A stretch of DNA of 64,000 nt from Candidatus Hydrogenedens sp. (GTDB lineage Bacteria; Hydrogenedentota; Hydrogenedentia; Hydrogenedentales; JAEUWI01). The translations under genes and the position numbers were made by a program. The notes beneath the pieces are model-generated. The model saw only the letters and a list, made by a program, of their open reading frames with translations, had not been told where the DNA came from and ran no database searches. The stretch lies in assembly GCA_016125095.1 (NCBI GenBank), contig WGMK01000002.1, positions 1 to 64,000 of the forward strand, written 5' to 3'. Position 1 is the stretch's first letter. The number at the start of each line of letters is the position of its first letter. Positions 16,802 through 25,798 of this stretch are shown here, piece after piece.

Positions 16802-18037
16802 GTGCGCGATCCCGAGATCATCATCGTGGTGGACAAGCTGCTGACGGGCTTCGACGCGCCGCGCAACACCGTGCTGTACCTCGACCGCGACCTGAAAGAA
16901 CACACGCTGTTGCAGGCCATCGCCCGCGTGAACCGGCTGCACGAGGGGAAAGACTTCGGGTACATCCTGGACTATCAGGGCGTGCTGGCAAACCTCGATG
17001 GCGCGCTGGCGCTCTACGACAAGCTGCCCGGTTTCGATGAAGAGGACATCGAGGGCACGTTGACCGACGTGAGCGAGACCATCAAGTCGCTGCCGCAGAA
17101 GCATTCCGACTTGTGGGAAATCTTCGAGACCATCGCCAACAAGTACGACCGCGAGGCCTACGAGCGCCTGCTGGCCGACGAGGCGGTGCGGCACCGGTTC
17201 TATCATCGCCTGAGCGACTACCTGCGCACGCTGAAGCTGGCGCTGTCCAGTGTCGAGTTTCAGGAGAAACAGGAAGATCGCATCCCGAAGTACACGCACG
17301 ACGCGAAGTTCTTCCGCGAGTTGCGGGCATCGGTCGAGCGGCGCTACTCGGACACGGTGAGCATGTCGGACTACGATGCGCGCATTGAGAAGCTCATCGA
17401 CCAGCACGTGGGCGCGTGCGAGGTGGAGCAGGTGACGGAGTTGGTGAACATCTTCGAGCGGGAACGCTTCGAGGAGGAAGTGGAGAAGGTTGTCGGCGAG
17501 GCGGCGAAAGCGGACACCATCGCGTCGCGAACACAGAAGACCATCACCGAGCGCATGGACGAAGACCCGGCGTTCTACGAGAAGTTCTCCAAGCTGTTGC
17601 GCGACGTGATCGAGGCGTGGCGCAAGAAGCGGCTGTCGGATGCGGAGTACCTCAAGGAAGTCAAAGACCTTGAAGAGCGGGTGCGTACCCGCACGGGCGA
17701 CGAGGTGCCGGAGCGCGTGGGGCACTCGGACGCGGCGAAAGCCTACTACGGCCTTGTGCGCGAGGTGCTGAAGGAACACACAAATGGTTCCGACGCAACA
17801 CGGGAGTTGGCCGCCGACATCGCCGTGGGTATCGACCAGATTGTGACGCAGCACGCCATCGTGAACTGGGTCAACAACGTGGATGTGCAGAACCGGATGA
17901 AGACCGCGATCGAAGACCTGTTGTTTTCCATGCAGGACCGCGCCGGGGTTGCGCTCTCGTTTAACGACATCGACGTGATTCTCGACCGCAGTGTCAGCAC
18001 CGCCAAGGCGCACGCCCGTCAACGTTCTGGAAGCTAG
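16802..18037 (+). pseudogene. Truncated type I restriction enzyme R subunit (hsdR), C-terminal part only
   Basis: About 411 codons remain. They start at the end of the helicase core: IIIVVDKLLTGFDAP (motif V region), then LLQAIARVNRLHEGKDFG (motif VI), then the helical C-terminal domain that binds the methylase core (ending VNNVDVQNRMKTAIEDLLF). Intact HsdR proteins run to about 1000 residues. The endonuclease domain and helicase motifs I-IV are missing, so no restriction activity is expected. A GTG at 16802 could start a fragment but there is no ribosome site. Upstream sequence belongs to the minus-strand cassette, so a deletion or insertion joined the two. No hsdM or hsdS lies in this window. 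Confidence 0.85.
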
Positions 18038-18038
18038 G

Positions 18039-18755
18039 ATGGTCAACGCAAACGTCGAGACAGTGCAGTTCGGCAGCATGCCGATCCAGTTCTCGGTGGA
18101 GTTCCGACGCCGCAAGCACATCGGCATCACCGTCAAGCCAGACCTGAGCGTCCACGTGGCCGCTCCAGAAGGAACGCCGCTTTCGGACGTGCGGGCACGC
18201 GTGAAGCGGCGCGGGCCATGGATTCTGCGTCAAATCGACCGGTTCCAGCAGTACCGGCCAGCGCCGACGCCGAGGCAGTACCTCAACGGCGAGACGCACC
18301 GCTACCTCGGGCGGCAGTACCGGCTGAAGATTGTCGCGGGCGACGAGCCCCGCGTGCGACTTGTCGGGCGCTACGTTGAGGTCGTGGCGAATCAGCCGAA
18401 GGTCGTAACTGAAGTCAGGGGGCTTGTCGAGGGCTGGTACCGGGCGCACGCGCGCGCCATCTTCGAGAAGCGCTTGGAAGTGCGTCTTTCTGGCCTGCGC
18501 GGCTTCGCTGGCCTGAATCCCCCGCTGCTTGTCCGACGACTGAAAACGCGCTGGGGAAGTTGCAGCAAGGCGGGCCGAGTCCTCCTGAACACGGAGCTGG
18601 TGCAGGCACCGGTCGAGTGCATCGACTACGTCATCGTGCACGAGCTCTGCCACCTGAAGTTGCCCGACCACTCCCCGGCCTTCTTCCGCCTGCTGGCCCG
18701 GTGCATGCCCGACTGGCGACGCAGGAAGGAGAAGTTGGAATCGATTCGGCTCTAA
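18039..18755 (+). CDS. YgjP-like (DUF45) zinc metallopeptidase-domain protein
   Basis: 238 residues from the ATG two bases after the hsdR stop. The C-terminal zinc site HELCHLKLPDHS (H201, E202, H205, H211) and the preceding RWGSCS (171-176) are the hallmarks of the YgjP/DUF45 family. The N-terminal 160 residues are beta-rich with the typical VRLVGRYVEVVA region. Members commonly sit directly after hsdR in type I restriction loci, which fits the remnant here; the exact role in those loci is not established. The gene itself looks intact although its upstream partner is truncated. Confidence 0.92.
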   Translation: MVNANVETVQFGSMPIQFSVEFRRRKHIGITVKPDLSVHVAAPEGTPLSDVRARVKRRGPWILRQIDRFQQYRPAPTPRQYLNGETHRYLGRQYRLKIVAGDEPRVRLVGRYVEVVANQPKVVTEVRGLVEGWYRAHARAIFEKRLEVRLSGLRGFAGLNPPLLVRRLKTRWGSCSKAGRVLLNTELVQAPVECIDYVIVHELCHLKLPDHSPAFFRLLARCMPDWRRRKEKLESIRL

Positions 18756-18975
18756 AGGAATTCGCGGTCTGCGACCGGCGCTTTCCCGATAGTCTGCCGC
18801 CGCGATGGCCGGTGCGGAAAACCAACCGCCGCGAGCAAAACGGGCACCCACGAAACGGAGGGACCGGACGGGGACCGGAGTGGGGTTGCCGGTGGTGCGG
18901 CCTGCGGGCGAAAAACGCGGCGCGTTTCGGGGGGGCGGTCGGCCTGCGCCGCGGGCGAGGGGCCTTGGCCCCAAA

Positions 18976-19008
18976 GCAAAAGCGGGTTTCAGTCGGACTG
19001 AAACCCGC
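18976..19008 (-). terminator. Intrinsic terminator of tRNA-Ala
   Basis: A 12-base-pair perfect stem (18982-18993 with 18997-19008, 3-base loop) lying 12 bases after the CCA end of the tRNA on the minus strand, followed by TTTTGCTTT. Confidence 0.85.
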
Positions 19009-19020
19009 AGATGATGCCGA

Positions 19021-19096
19021 TGGTGGAGGTAAGCGGGATCGAACCGCTGACCTCTTGACTGCCAGTCAAGCGCTCTCCCAACTGAGCTATACCCCC
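19021..19096 (-). tRNA. tRNA-Ala (anticodon GGC)
   Basis: 76 bases with encoded CCA. Acceptor stem GGGGGTA/TACCTCC includes the G3:U70 wobble pair that specifies alanine. The D-arm is GCTC-AGTTGGGA-GAGC, the anticodon stem CTTGA/TCAAG carries loop CTGGCAG (anticodon GGC), and the T-arm is AGCGG-TTCGATC-CCGCT. The promoter at 19109-19138 and the terminator at 18982-19008 make this a single-tRNA transcript, divergent from hisS. Confidence 0.97.
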
Positions 19097-19108
19097 GACG
19101 GACTTGAA

Positions 19109-19138
19109 ATTGTAGATTATGGCGGCCGCCCGTGTCAA
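19109..19138 (-). promoter_or_regulatory. Sigma-70 promoter of tRNA-Ala
   Basis: On the minus strand, TTGACA (19138-19133), an 18-base spacer and TACAAT (19114-19109). Transcription would start about six bases before the mature 5' end of the tRNA. Confidence 0.8.
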
Positions 19139-19173
19139 TATCACGCTAGGGGCATGAAGCGGGGCAGGTGTAC

Positions 19174-19220
19174 GGCGGGGCGAGACTCCGTCGAGTCCTC
19201 TTGGCGCGAAGGCATCCTTT
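19174..19220 (-). repeat. Copy of a dispersed intergenic repeat
   Basis: GGCGGGGCGAGACTCCGT followed by TCGAGTCCTCTTGGCGCG matches, on the opposite strand, the repeats at 60940-61000 and 61230-61290 (TTGGGCGCGATGG ... ACGGAGACTCGCCCCGCC). It lies in the tRNA-Ala/hisS intergenic space. Confidence 0.5.
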
Positions 19221-19319
19221 ATCGTCCCCCGGCGGCTCTGATAAACTTGGGGTTCCGCATGCGCCCGCCGGGGAGTGCGCCTGTTTTCCGCCTGATTTCG
19301 AGCAAGGACACCGCGTCAC

Positions 19320-20768
19320 ATGGCGAAAAAGCAATTCGTGGAGCCGCGGCTCCTGAAGGGGTTCCAGGATTTTCTGCCAGAGGATCTGATTCCGCGCAAG
19401 AAGCTGATCGCGAAGATCGAGCGCATTTTCGAGAAGTACGGTTTCGCGCCGCTCGAAACACCGGCCATCGAGCATCTGGATATCCTGCTGGGCACGGGCG
19501 GCGAAAACACGAACAAGGAGCTATTCCGCCTGCAGACGCCGGAGGAGGAGGACGTGGCGCTGCGCTTCGACCTCACGGTGCCCTTCGCGCGCACCGTGGC
19601 GCAGTATCCCGATAAACTCAAGCCGCCGTTCAAGCGCTATGCCATCGGCCCCGTGTGGCGCGCGGACAAGCCCGGCCCGGGCCGCTTCCGCCAGTTCGTG
19701 CAGTTCGACGTCGACGCCGCGGGCTCGGACATCGTGGCGGTGGATGCCGAGATAATCGCCATCATGAGCGAGGTGATGCAGGCGGCGGGCGTGCCGGACC
19801 ACACGGTGCTGATCAACAACCGCAAGCTGATCGACGCGCTGCTGGAGGATTGCGGCATCGCGGACCTCGAAACGCAGAAGCATGTGCTTCGCGTGATCGA
19901 CAAGCTGGCAAAGGTGGGCGTGGACAACGTGCGCCGCGAACTGGGCGAGGGACGCATCGACGATTCCGGCGATCCCATCCGCGGAGTCGGGCTGGACGCG
20001 GCGGTCATCGACAAGATGCTCGACTTCGTGGCCATCAGCGGCAGCTCCCGCGCGAACGTCATGTCGGCGCTGTCGGAGCGGCTGCCGTATAGCGAATCGA
20101 CCACCAAGGCGCTGAACGAGATGACCGAGCTGGCCGATGCGCTCGAGGCGCTGGGCGTGGCCGAGGAGAACGCCAAGTTCGACCCGAGCCTCGCGCGCGG
20201 GCTGGATTACTACACCGGCCCCGTGTTCGAGATGATCATTCCCTCCGCGCCGCAGTTCGGTTCGGTCATGGGCGGCGGCCGCTACAACCAGCTGGTCGAG
20301 CGCTTCATGAACCGGCCGATTCCCTGCACGGGCATGTCGGTCGGGCTCGACCGGCTCATCGCCGCGCTGTCGCACCTGGGGCAGTTCGAATCCACACGCA
20401 GCCCGGTCGAGGCGCTGGTGGTGACGATGGGCAACGTGCGCCGCGCCGAGACCTTGCGCGTGGCGTCAGAGCTGCGCGCCGCCGGCATCAATACCGAGAC
20501 GTACATCGCATCGAAGAAGAAGATGCAGATGGGCAACCAGCTCTCACACGCCGACCACTACGGCATTCCGGTCGCGGTCATCCTCGGCGAGGAAGAGGTG
20601 GACAACGGCACGGTATCCATCAAGGATCTGCTCGAGGGCAAGACCGCGCGCGAGGATATTGAAGACCGAGACGCCTACCGCGAGGCGGGCAAGACCGGCC
20701 AGCGCAGCGTGCCCCGCAGCGAAATGGTGGCCGCCATCCGGCAAATCCTCGCCGCCCACCAGCGGTAG
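19320..20768 (+). CDS. hisS: Histidine--tRNA ligase
   Basis: 482 residues, class II synthetase. Motif 1 lies in the first 60 residues (KGFQDFLPED...RIFEKYGFAPLETPAIE). Motif 2 is YAIGPVWRADKPGPGRFRQFVQFDVD. The histidine-specific HisA motif is LARGLDYYTGPVFE, and motif 3 is GMSVGLDRLI. An anticodon-binding domain (about 380-480) follows. Charges tRNA-His in the cytoplasm. AAGGA precedes the ATG by about 12 bases. The longer C-terminal domain contains an inserted TVSIKDLLEGKTAREDIEDRDAYREAG stretch. It is a single gene, not in an operon with aspS. Confidence 0.97.
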   Translation: MAKKQFVEPRLLKGFQDFLPEDLIPRKKLIAKIERIFEKYGFAPLETPAIEHLDILLGTGGENTNKELFRLQTPEEEDVALRFDLTVPFARTVAQYPDKLKPPFKRYAIGPVWRADKPGPGRFRQFVQFDVDAAGSDIVAVDAEIIAIMSEVMQAAGVPDHTVLINNRKLIDALLEDCGIADLETQKHVLRVIDKLAKVGVDNVRRELGEGRIDDSGDPIRGVGLDAAVIDKMLDFVAISGSSRANVMSALSERLPYSESTTKALNEMTELADALEALGVAEENAKFDPSLARGLDYYTGPVFEMIIPSAPQFGSVMGGGRYNQLVERFMNRPIPCTGMSVGLDRLIAALSHLGQFESTRSPVEALVVTMGNVRRAETLRVASELRAAGINTETYIASKKKMQMGNQLSHADHYGIPVAVILGEEEVDNGTVSIKDLLEGKTAREDIEDRDAYREAGKTGQRSVPRSEMVAAIRQILAAHQR

Positions 20769-20783
20769 CGGGGAGCTTTCATC

Positions 20784-21021
20784 AACCGCTCCCGCGGTTA
20801 GCACGTGCGACGCCTTTCCCCGGGTGGGCCGTCGAAGACGCCGGCCGACCCGGGGCTACAATATTAGAACCGCTTCCGCGGTTCTTGCTGCGTACCGTTC
20901 GTCGTCATCGAGGGCATTGGACAACGCAACCGCAATTTTACCGCGCAATGGATTCGATGCACCTCATGCCGCCCGACGCGTCCGGCCCCGGGGCTACATT
21001 CGTAAAACCGCTCCTGCGGTT
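20784..21021. repeat. Three REP-like palindromes in the hisS/MFS gap
   Basis: AACCGC-4 bases-GCGGTT occurs at 20784-20799, 20868-20883 (arms extended to AGAACCGC/GCGGTTCT) and 21006-21021. The last two also share flanks (CCCGGGGCTACA before, CTTGC after), so they are copies of a longer degenerate element. A fourth copy is at 53754-53769. The 501-base gap 20769-21269 holds no supported gene. Confidence 0.6.
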
Positions 21022-21195
21022 CTTGCCTCCCATGTAATCCATGCGACGAGACGGTAGACCCTTCCCGCGCACGGCATTCCAATTACCACGTTCTCCGGTA
21101 TTGGAGGGGCGCCCTCGGCGGTTCAGCACGATGGCGGCTCCGCCCCGAAGGCATCCGACGCACGGGCAACGGCGGGAGCTGTTGCATCATCGTAG

Positions 21196-21233
21196 CCCCG
21201 GGCAGCGCCGCGTCCTCGCGGCGCTGCCCGGGG
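21196..21233 (-). terminator. Long hairpin downstream of the MFS gene
   Basis: A 17-base-pair perfect stem (21196-21212 with 21217-21233, loop TCCT) starting 36 bases after the MFS stop on the minus strand. No T-run follows, so it may stabilise the 3' end or act as a weak terminator. Confidence 0.5.
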
Positions 21234-21269
21234 AAACCGCGCCGGTCGGTCAACCGGGGTACCGGTTGA

Positions 21270-22490
21270 TCAGGCCTTCGCGCGCTCGATGTCGGGCAGG
21301 AAGAAGGTGATGGCGCCGATGAGGGGTAGGTACGAACAGGCCTGGTAGACGAAGGCGATACTCGTCTCGTCCGCCAGCCAGCCGAGCGCCGCCGCGCCGA
21401 TGCCGGCCATGCCGAAGGCCAGCCCGAAGAACAACCCCGCCACCATGCCGACGCCGCCGGGCATGAGTTCCTGCGCGTAGACCAGGATGGCCGGAAAGGC
21501 CGACGCGAGGATAAGCCCGATGACGACGCTGATGGCCCCGGTCCAGAACAGGTTGGCATAGGGCAGCGCGAGCGCGAAGGGGATGACGCCGATCATCGAC
21601 CACCAGATCACGCGCCGCCGTCCGATGATATCGCCCACGTAGCCGCCGCCGACGGTGCCGAGGGCGACCGCGCCGAGGTAGGCGAAGAGATGGAACTGCG
21701 CGCTCTGCACGCTCACGCCGAACTTGTCCATGAGGTAGAAGGTGTAGTAACTCGACAAACTCACGGTGTAGAAGAACTTGGCGAACATGAGCACGATGAG
21801 CATGGCGAGCACGGCCTGCACGCGCGCCGGGCTGAAATGGCGCGGCGCGGCGCGAAGCTGCTTCGATTCATGCGTGTGCGCGGCGATGTTGCCCGCGTAC
21901 CAATGGCCGATCTGGTAGAGCACGATCATGCCGAGAAGCGCGACCACCGAGAAGTAGGCGATGCTCCCCTGTCCGCGCTGCAGCACGATGAGCGCGCCGA
22001 GCAAGGGGCCGATGGCCGAGCCGGCATTGCCGCCCACCTGAAACAAGGACTGCGCGAGGCCGTGGCGCTTGCCCGCGGCCATGCGTGCCACGCGCGACGA
22101 TTCCGGGTGGAACACGGCGGACCCCACGCCGACGAGTGCCGCAGCGCCGAGGAGCACGGGGTAGCTGCTGGCGGTCGAGAGCAGGAGCAATCCCGCGAGC
22201 GTGAAGCCCATGCCGCACACGAGCGAATAGGGCATCGGGCGCCGGTCGGTGATAATGCCGACCAGCGGCTGGAGGAGCGATGCCGAAATCTGGAACGTAA
22301 GGGTGATCAATCCAATCTGCGTGAAGTTGAGCTGGAAGGAATCCTTGAGGATCGGATAGATGGCCGGGATAAGCGACTGCACGATATCGTTCAACATATG
22401 GCAGAAACTGATGGCGGCCAGGATCCCGAAGATCGTGGTCGTTTCTTTCGGTATCATTGTCGCTTCGTCGGCTATGGCAATGCTTTTCAT
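21270..22490 (-). CDS. MFS transporter, fosmidomycin-resistance (Fsr)-like
   Basis: 406 residues from the ATG at 22490; the longer upstream frame is arginine/proline-rich and unsupported. About 12 membrane helices. The opening CHMLNDIVQSLIPAIYPILKD and the cytoplasmic loop ITDRRPMPYSL are typical of the Fsr branch of the major facilitator superfamily. FHPESSRVARMAAGKRHGLAQSLFQVGGNAGSAIGP marks helices 4-5, and a second-half loop GDIIGRRR follows helix 8. Probably a proton-driven exporter in the inner membrane. The substrate cannot be read from sequence; resistance to fosmidomycin is only the family name. Confidence 0.9.
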   Translation of the reverse strand: MKSIAIADEATMIPKETTTIFGILAAISFCHMLNDIVQSLIPAIYPILKDSFQLNFTQIGLITLTFQISASLLQPLVGIITDRRPMPYSLVCGMGFTLAGLLLLSTASSYPVLLGAAALVGVGSAVFHPESSRVARMAAGKRHGLAQSLFQVGGNAGSAIGPLLGALIVLQRGQGSIAYFSVVALLGMIVLYQIGHWYAGNIAAHTHESKQLRAAPRHFSPARVQAVLAMLIVLMFAKFFYTVSLSSYYTFYLMDKFGVSVQSAQFHLFAYLGAVALGTVGGGYVGDIIGRRRVIWWSMIGVIPFALALPYANLFWTGAISVVIGLILASAFPAILVYAQELMPGGVGMVAGLFFGLAFGMAGIGAAALGWLADETSIAFVYQACSYLPLIGAITFFLPDIERAKA

Positions 22491-22597
22491 CGGGTCCGGC
22501 TCCGTACTGCTGCTGAATCGTCGGGAGGAAAGGGCCGCGCGGGGCGCGGGCATCTGCTTAGCACCGGGGCATGCGCACGCGGGGGAGGCGGGGAAGC

Positions 22598-23986
22598 TTA
22601 CTCCTGTGCGGAGTGCAGTGCAAAACGCATGGCGGCGTGCATTTGTTCCGCGGCACCGGGGCCGACCCAGCACCAGGAATGCGCGTCATTGAATCCTTCG
22701 GCCGCGGCCGATGCGCTGGGGATATAGCCGGGCGCGCACTCGCCATAGCCCGCCGTCAAAATGAACTGATCAGGCCGCATCGCCTGCGCGGCAAGCTGAT
22801 AATGGACGAAGGCCTCGGCGGGCAACAGCAGCCATTGCGCTCCTCCGAAATCCACCGCAGCCACCTCGATGGGCCGACCTTCCGCCATGCGTTTGCGCCA
22901 GCTCAGGCCCATGGCCGCGAGGCAGCGCTGGAATATCGTGGCGCTCGTATTCTTCAGGGTGTGCAGCATCTCCTCTTCGCTGAAGCCCTCGGTGTTCTTG
23001 AGCGGAAGCACGAGATCCGCGGTGCGGAGTACAACCTTTTCGAGCGGGTGGCGGGTGGTCTGTTGCCATGCCGCCGCCATGCCCGCATGCAGCCGCTGAG
23101 CCAGCCACGCGCGGTTCGCAGGATCGCCATCGTTGAACTTGCCGGCCGTCACATCGCCGCTGCATCCGGAAAAGTAGATCTGGCGCACGCCGGGCGTTTC
23201 GGCCTGGCGCTGATCGCGCGCCATGCCGATGAAATCCGCCGAGATCGCGCCCGTTCCGTAGTAGCTCATGGGGTGCGTGGCATACACGCTGAGCGCCGCG
23301 ACGGGCGCGTCGCCGTTCCAGAAACTCAGGGTTTTCAGCATCGGATCGATCTCGCCCGCGGGCTGGTCCCGCAGCGCCGGATCCTTGGTGGCGCTGCCGC
23401 GGTCGAAGCTCACGACGCCTTCCGGCGATACGACACGCCGGTTCGACGCGATATCTTCCACGCGGGCCTCGCCCGTGCCGTAGTGGGTCACGGTTACCGC
23501 CGAGGCAAGCGCATCCCGCAGGGCAGCGGCGGTTCGCGCGAGGGCAGTCTCGGAGAACGCGACGTCGCACAGCGCATTCTCCAGCCCGACGCCATCCAGC
23601 AGCCGCTGCGCCGTGTAATCGACTACAGGCGCTTCGTGCTGGTGAATGGCCGAGACGAGTACGCGCGAGGGGGTCGTATCCGCGGCCTCGGCCAGCACCG
23701 CGCGCCACCGGTCGTAGGCGTCGTTCCGCACTTCGCACCAATCCAGCGAAACCCACACCACGGTTGGTTCGGTGCCGCGCAAAACCACGCCCTGCGCGCG
23801 AAGCGGGTCCGCCACGCTTGATGCGGCAGGAATGCCGCCGCCCATCAAGGCGTGCCCGAGGGGCACGGTAATGTCGGCCTCGAAGGTGGCGAGCGTGAAC
23901 TCGGTCCAGGCAGGCGTAGTTGCCAACAAGAGCAGGACTGCAATCGAAGCCCATGGCCGTGCTGCAACGGTGCGCGCCGCGCTCAC
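22598..23986 (-). CDS. Secreted neutral/alkaline ceramidase-like hydrolase
   Basis: 462 residues from a GTG at 23986 that overlaps the stop of the acyl-CoA ligase gene (GTGA), giving the signal peptide VSAARTVAARPWASIAVLLLLATTPAW. The mature N-terminus (TLATFEADITVPLGHALMGGG) and later segments (VSAIHQHEAPVVDY, VYATHPMSYYGTGAISADF, YFSGCSGDVTAGKF) follow the pattern of the neutral/alkaline non-lysosomal ceramidase domain, with the His residues that bind zinc. Family enzymes hydrolyse N-acyl sphingosine, but many bacterial relatives have unknown substrates. Coupling to an acyl-CoA ligase fits a role in freeing and activating fatty acids; that link is inference. Confidence 0.8.
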   Translation of the reverse strand: MSAARTVAARPWASIAVLLLLATTPAWTEFTLATFEADITVPLGHALMGGGIPAASSVADPLRAQGVVLRGTEPTVVWVSLDWCEVRNDAYDRWRAVLAEAADTTPSRVLVSAIHQHEAPVVDYTAQRLLDGVGLENALCDVAFSETALARTAAALRDALASAVTVTHYGTGEARVEDIASNRRVVSPEGVVSFDRGSATKDPALRDQPAGEIDPMLKTLSFWNGDAPVAALSVYATHPMSYYGTGAISADFIGMARDQRQAETPGVRQIYFSGCSGDVTAGKFNDGDPANRAWLAQRLHAGMAAAWQQTTRHPLEKVVLRTADLVLPLKNTEGFSEEEMLHTLKNTSATIFQRCLAAMGLSWRKRMAEGRPIEVAAVDFGGAQWLLLPAEAFVHYQLAAQAMRPDQFILTAGYGECAPGYIPSASAAAEGFNDAHSWCWVGPGAAEQMHAAMRFALHSAQE

Positions 23987-25593
23987 CCCTGGATCATCTT
24001 TTCGTGGCCGGCCCATTCCTGGTTGCGGAGCAGGAACTTCTGAATCTTGCCGGTGCTGGTCTTGGGAAGCGCCCCGAAGGCGATGGCGCAGGGCGCCTTG
24101 AAGTGGGCGATGTGTTCGCGGCAATGGGCGATGAGGTCGGCCTCGGTGGCCTCGGCGCCGGGCTTCAATGTGACGAAGCCCTTGGGCGCCTCGCCCCATT
24201 TGGAGTGCGGCACGCCCACCACGGCGCATTCGAGCACGGCCGGATGGCGGTAGAGGCATTGCTCCACCTCGATGGACGAAATGTTTTCGCCGCCGGAGAT
24301 GATGACATCCTTGCTGCGGTCGCGCAGTTCGATGTAGCCGTCGGGATGCCACACCGCCACGTCGCCGCTGTGGAACCAGCCGCCGCGGAAGGCCTGCGCC
24401 GTTGCTTCCGGGTCGTCCCAGTACTTGATCATCACCATGTTGCCCTGCATCACCACCTCGCCCATGGTCGCACCGTCACGGGTGACGTCGTTCATCTGTT
24501 CGTCCACCACGCGCACTTGGGCGCCGGTGGTATAGCCCACGCCCTGGCGGGCGAGCAGCTTGGCCTGGTCTTGCGGGGGCAGGTCTTTCCACCCCGGCTG
24601 CCAGGCGCAGAGCGTGAACGGGCCGTATACCTCGGTGAGGCCGTAGATGTGAAGGATATGCCCGCCGAGCGCCTGAACTTTCTCGATGATGGTGGGCGAG
24701 GGCGGGGCGCCGCCGACGCAGATGGTAATCGGACGGGGGAAGCGCTCCAGCGCTGCGGCATCGTTCACCAGTCCGATGAGCACCACGGGCGCGCCATTGA
24801 AATGGGTGACGCCCTCCTGCTCGATCAGCTTCCACGCGGCCGAGGGGTCGAAGCGGCGCGAACAGACGTGCGTGCCCGCGGCCGCCGTCACGCCCCAGGT
24901 GAAGCACCAGCCGTTGCAGTGGAACATCGGCACCACCCACATGAACACCGAGTCCGCATTAAAGCGCGTTTCCAGCAGCCCGCCGAGCGCGTTGATGTAC
25001 GCGCCGCGATGGCAGAAGGTGACGCCTTTCGGCCGGCCCGTGGTGCCGCTGGTGTAGTTGATGGTGATCGGCTCGTACTCGTCCTCGATGCACCAGGGCA
25101 CCGGTTCGGGCGAGCCCTCGGCCAGGAAGGCCTCGTACTCGCCGCCCTCGAGCGAGGGGAAGGCGGGGTCATCGGCAATGTTGATGAGCGCCTCGACGCC
25201 CGGACAGCCCTCGAGCGCCGGGCCGACCACGTCGCCGAACTCGGTATCGGCGAAGACGAACCGCGACCCCGAGTGCTGGAGGATGTAGTGAATCTCCTCG
25301 CCGCTCAGGCGCGTGTTGATGCTGACCAGGATGCCGCCGGCCAGCAGCACACCAAAGTGCGCCTCGAGCATCGGCGGCGTGTTGGGGCAGATAAACGCCA
25401 CGCGCTCGCCCTTTTTCAGCCCCCGCGCCAACAGCGCCGAGGCCAGCCGGTTCACCCGTTCGCCGAGCTCGCGGTAGGTGTAGCGCGCGTCGCCGTACAC
25501 CACCGCGGTCTTGTCTGGAAACACGCGCGCGCTACGCTCCAGGAACATCAGCGGGGTCAGGAAATTCGAGTAGACATGCTGCCAGTCCGACAT
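23983..25593 (-). CDS. AMP-dependent acyl-CoA ligase (medium/long-chain type)
   Basis: 536 residues. The ANL-superfamily motifs are all present: P-loop TSGTTGRPKG (about 176-185), aromatic motif YGLTEVYGP, SGDVAVWHPDGYIELRDRSKD, SGGENISS and the catalytic lysine in LPKTSTGKIQKFLLR near the C-terminus. Catalyses ATP-dependent formation of acyl-AMP and then acyl-CoA in the cytoplasm. Length and motif wording match the AlkK/medium-chain group, but the chain length is not certain. The end (HEKMIQG) overlaps the start of the ceramidase-like gene by four bases. Confidence 0.93.
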   Translation of the reverse strand: MSDWQHVYSNFLTPLMFLERSARVFPDKTAVVYGDARYTYRELGERVNRLASALLARGLKKGERVAFICPNTPPMLEAHFGVLLAGGILVSINTRLSGEEIHYILQHSGSRFVFADTEFGDVVGPALEGCPGVEALINIADDPAFPSLEGGEYEAFLAEGSPEPVPWCIEDEYEPITINYTSGTTGRPKGVTFCHRGAYINALGGLLETRFNADSVFMWVVPMFHCNGWCFTWGVTAAAGTHVCSRRFDPSAAWKLIEQEGVTHFNGAPVVLIGLVNDAAALERFPRPITICVGGAPPSPTIIEKVQALGGHILHIYGLTEVYGPFTLCAWQPGWKDLPPQDQAKLLARQGVGYTTGAQVRVVDEQMNDVTRDGATMGEVVMQGNMVMIKYWDDPEATAQAFRGGWFHSGDVAVWHPDGYIELRDRSKDVIISGGENISSIEVEQCLYRHPAVLECAVVGVPHSKWGEAPKGFVTLKPGAEATEADLIAHCREHIAHFKAPCAIAFGALPKTSTGKIQKFLLRNQEWAGHEKMIQG

Positions 25594-25798
25594 GAGCGGC
25601 CTCCTCCCGTGCCGGAGAAAACACTAGCGGGTGTAGCCGGTGGAATCAACGCAGAGCCGGGTTGTTGGAGACCTGACGGCCGCACCCGTGGCGGGGTCGC
25701 CCGACCCCGCCACAGCAAAAAGGTTGAGGTTTATCTACTGGTTCCGGAACGGAAGGCCAGTCAATGTACCTTGTGTCGGAAGTAGGATCCGCGGTTGC

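Noticed and set aside
16082..18136. A 684-codon minus-strand frame over the hsdR remnant
   Set aside because: Only its last 104 codons (from 16396) are a real gene; the rest is antisense to hsdR coding sequence.
12444..18755. A complete prophage
   Set aside because: There is an integrase but no capsid, tail, terminase or lysis genes; the segment fits a small integrative element or island remnant.
23920..25785. A 621-codon plus-strand frame
   Set aside because: Antisense to the acyl-CoA ligase; no domain, no start site.
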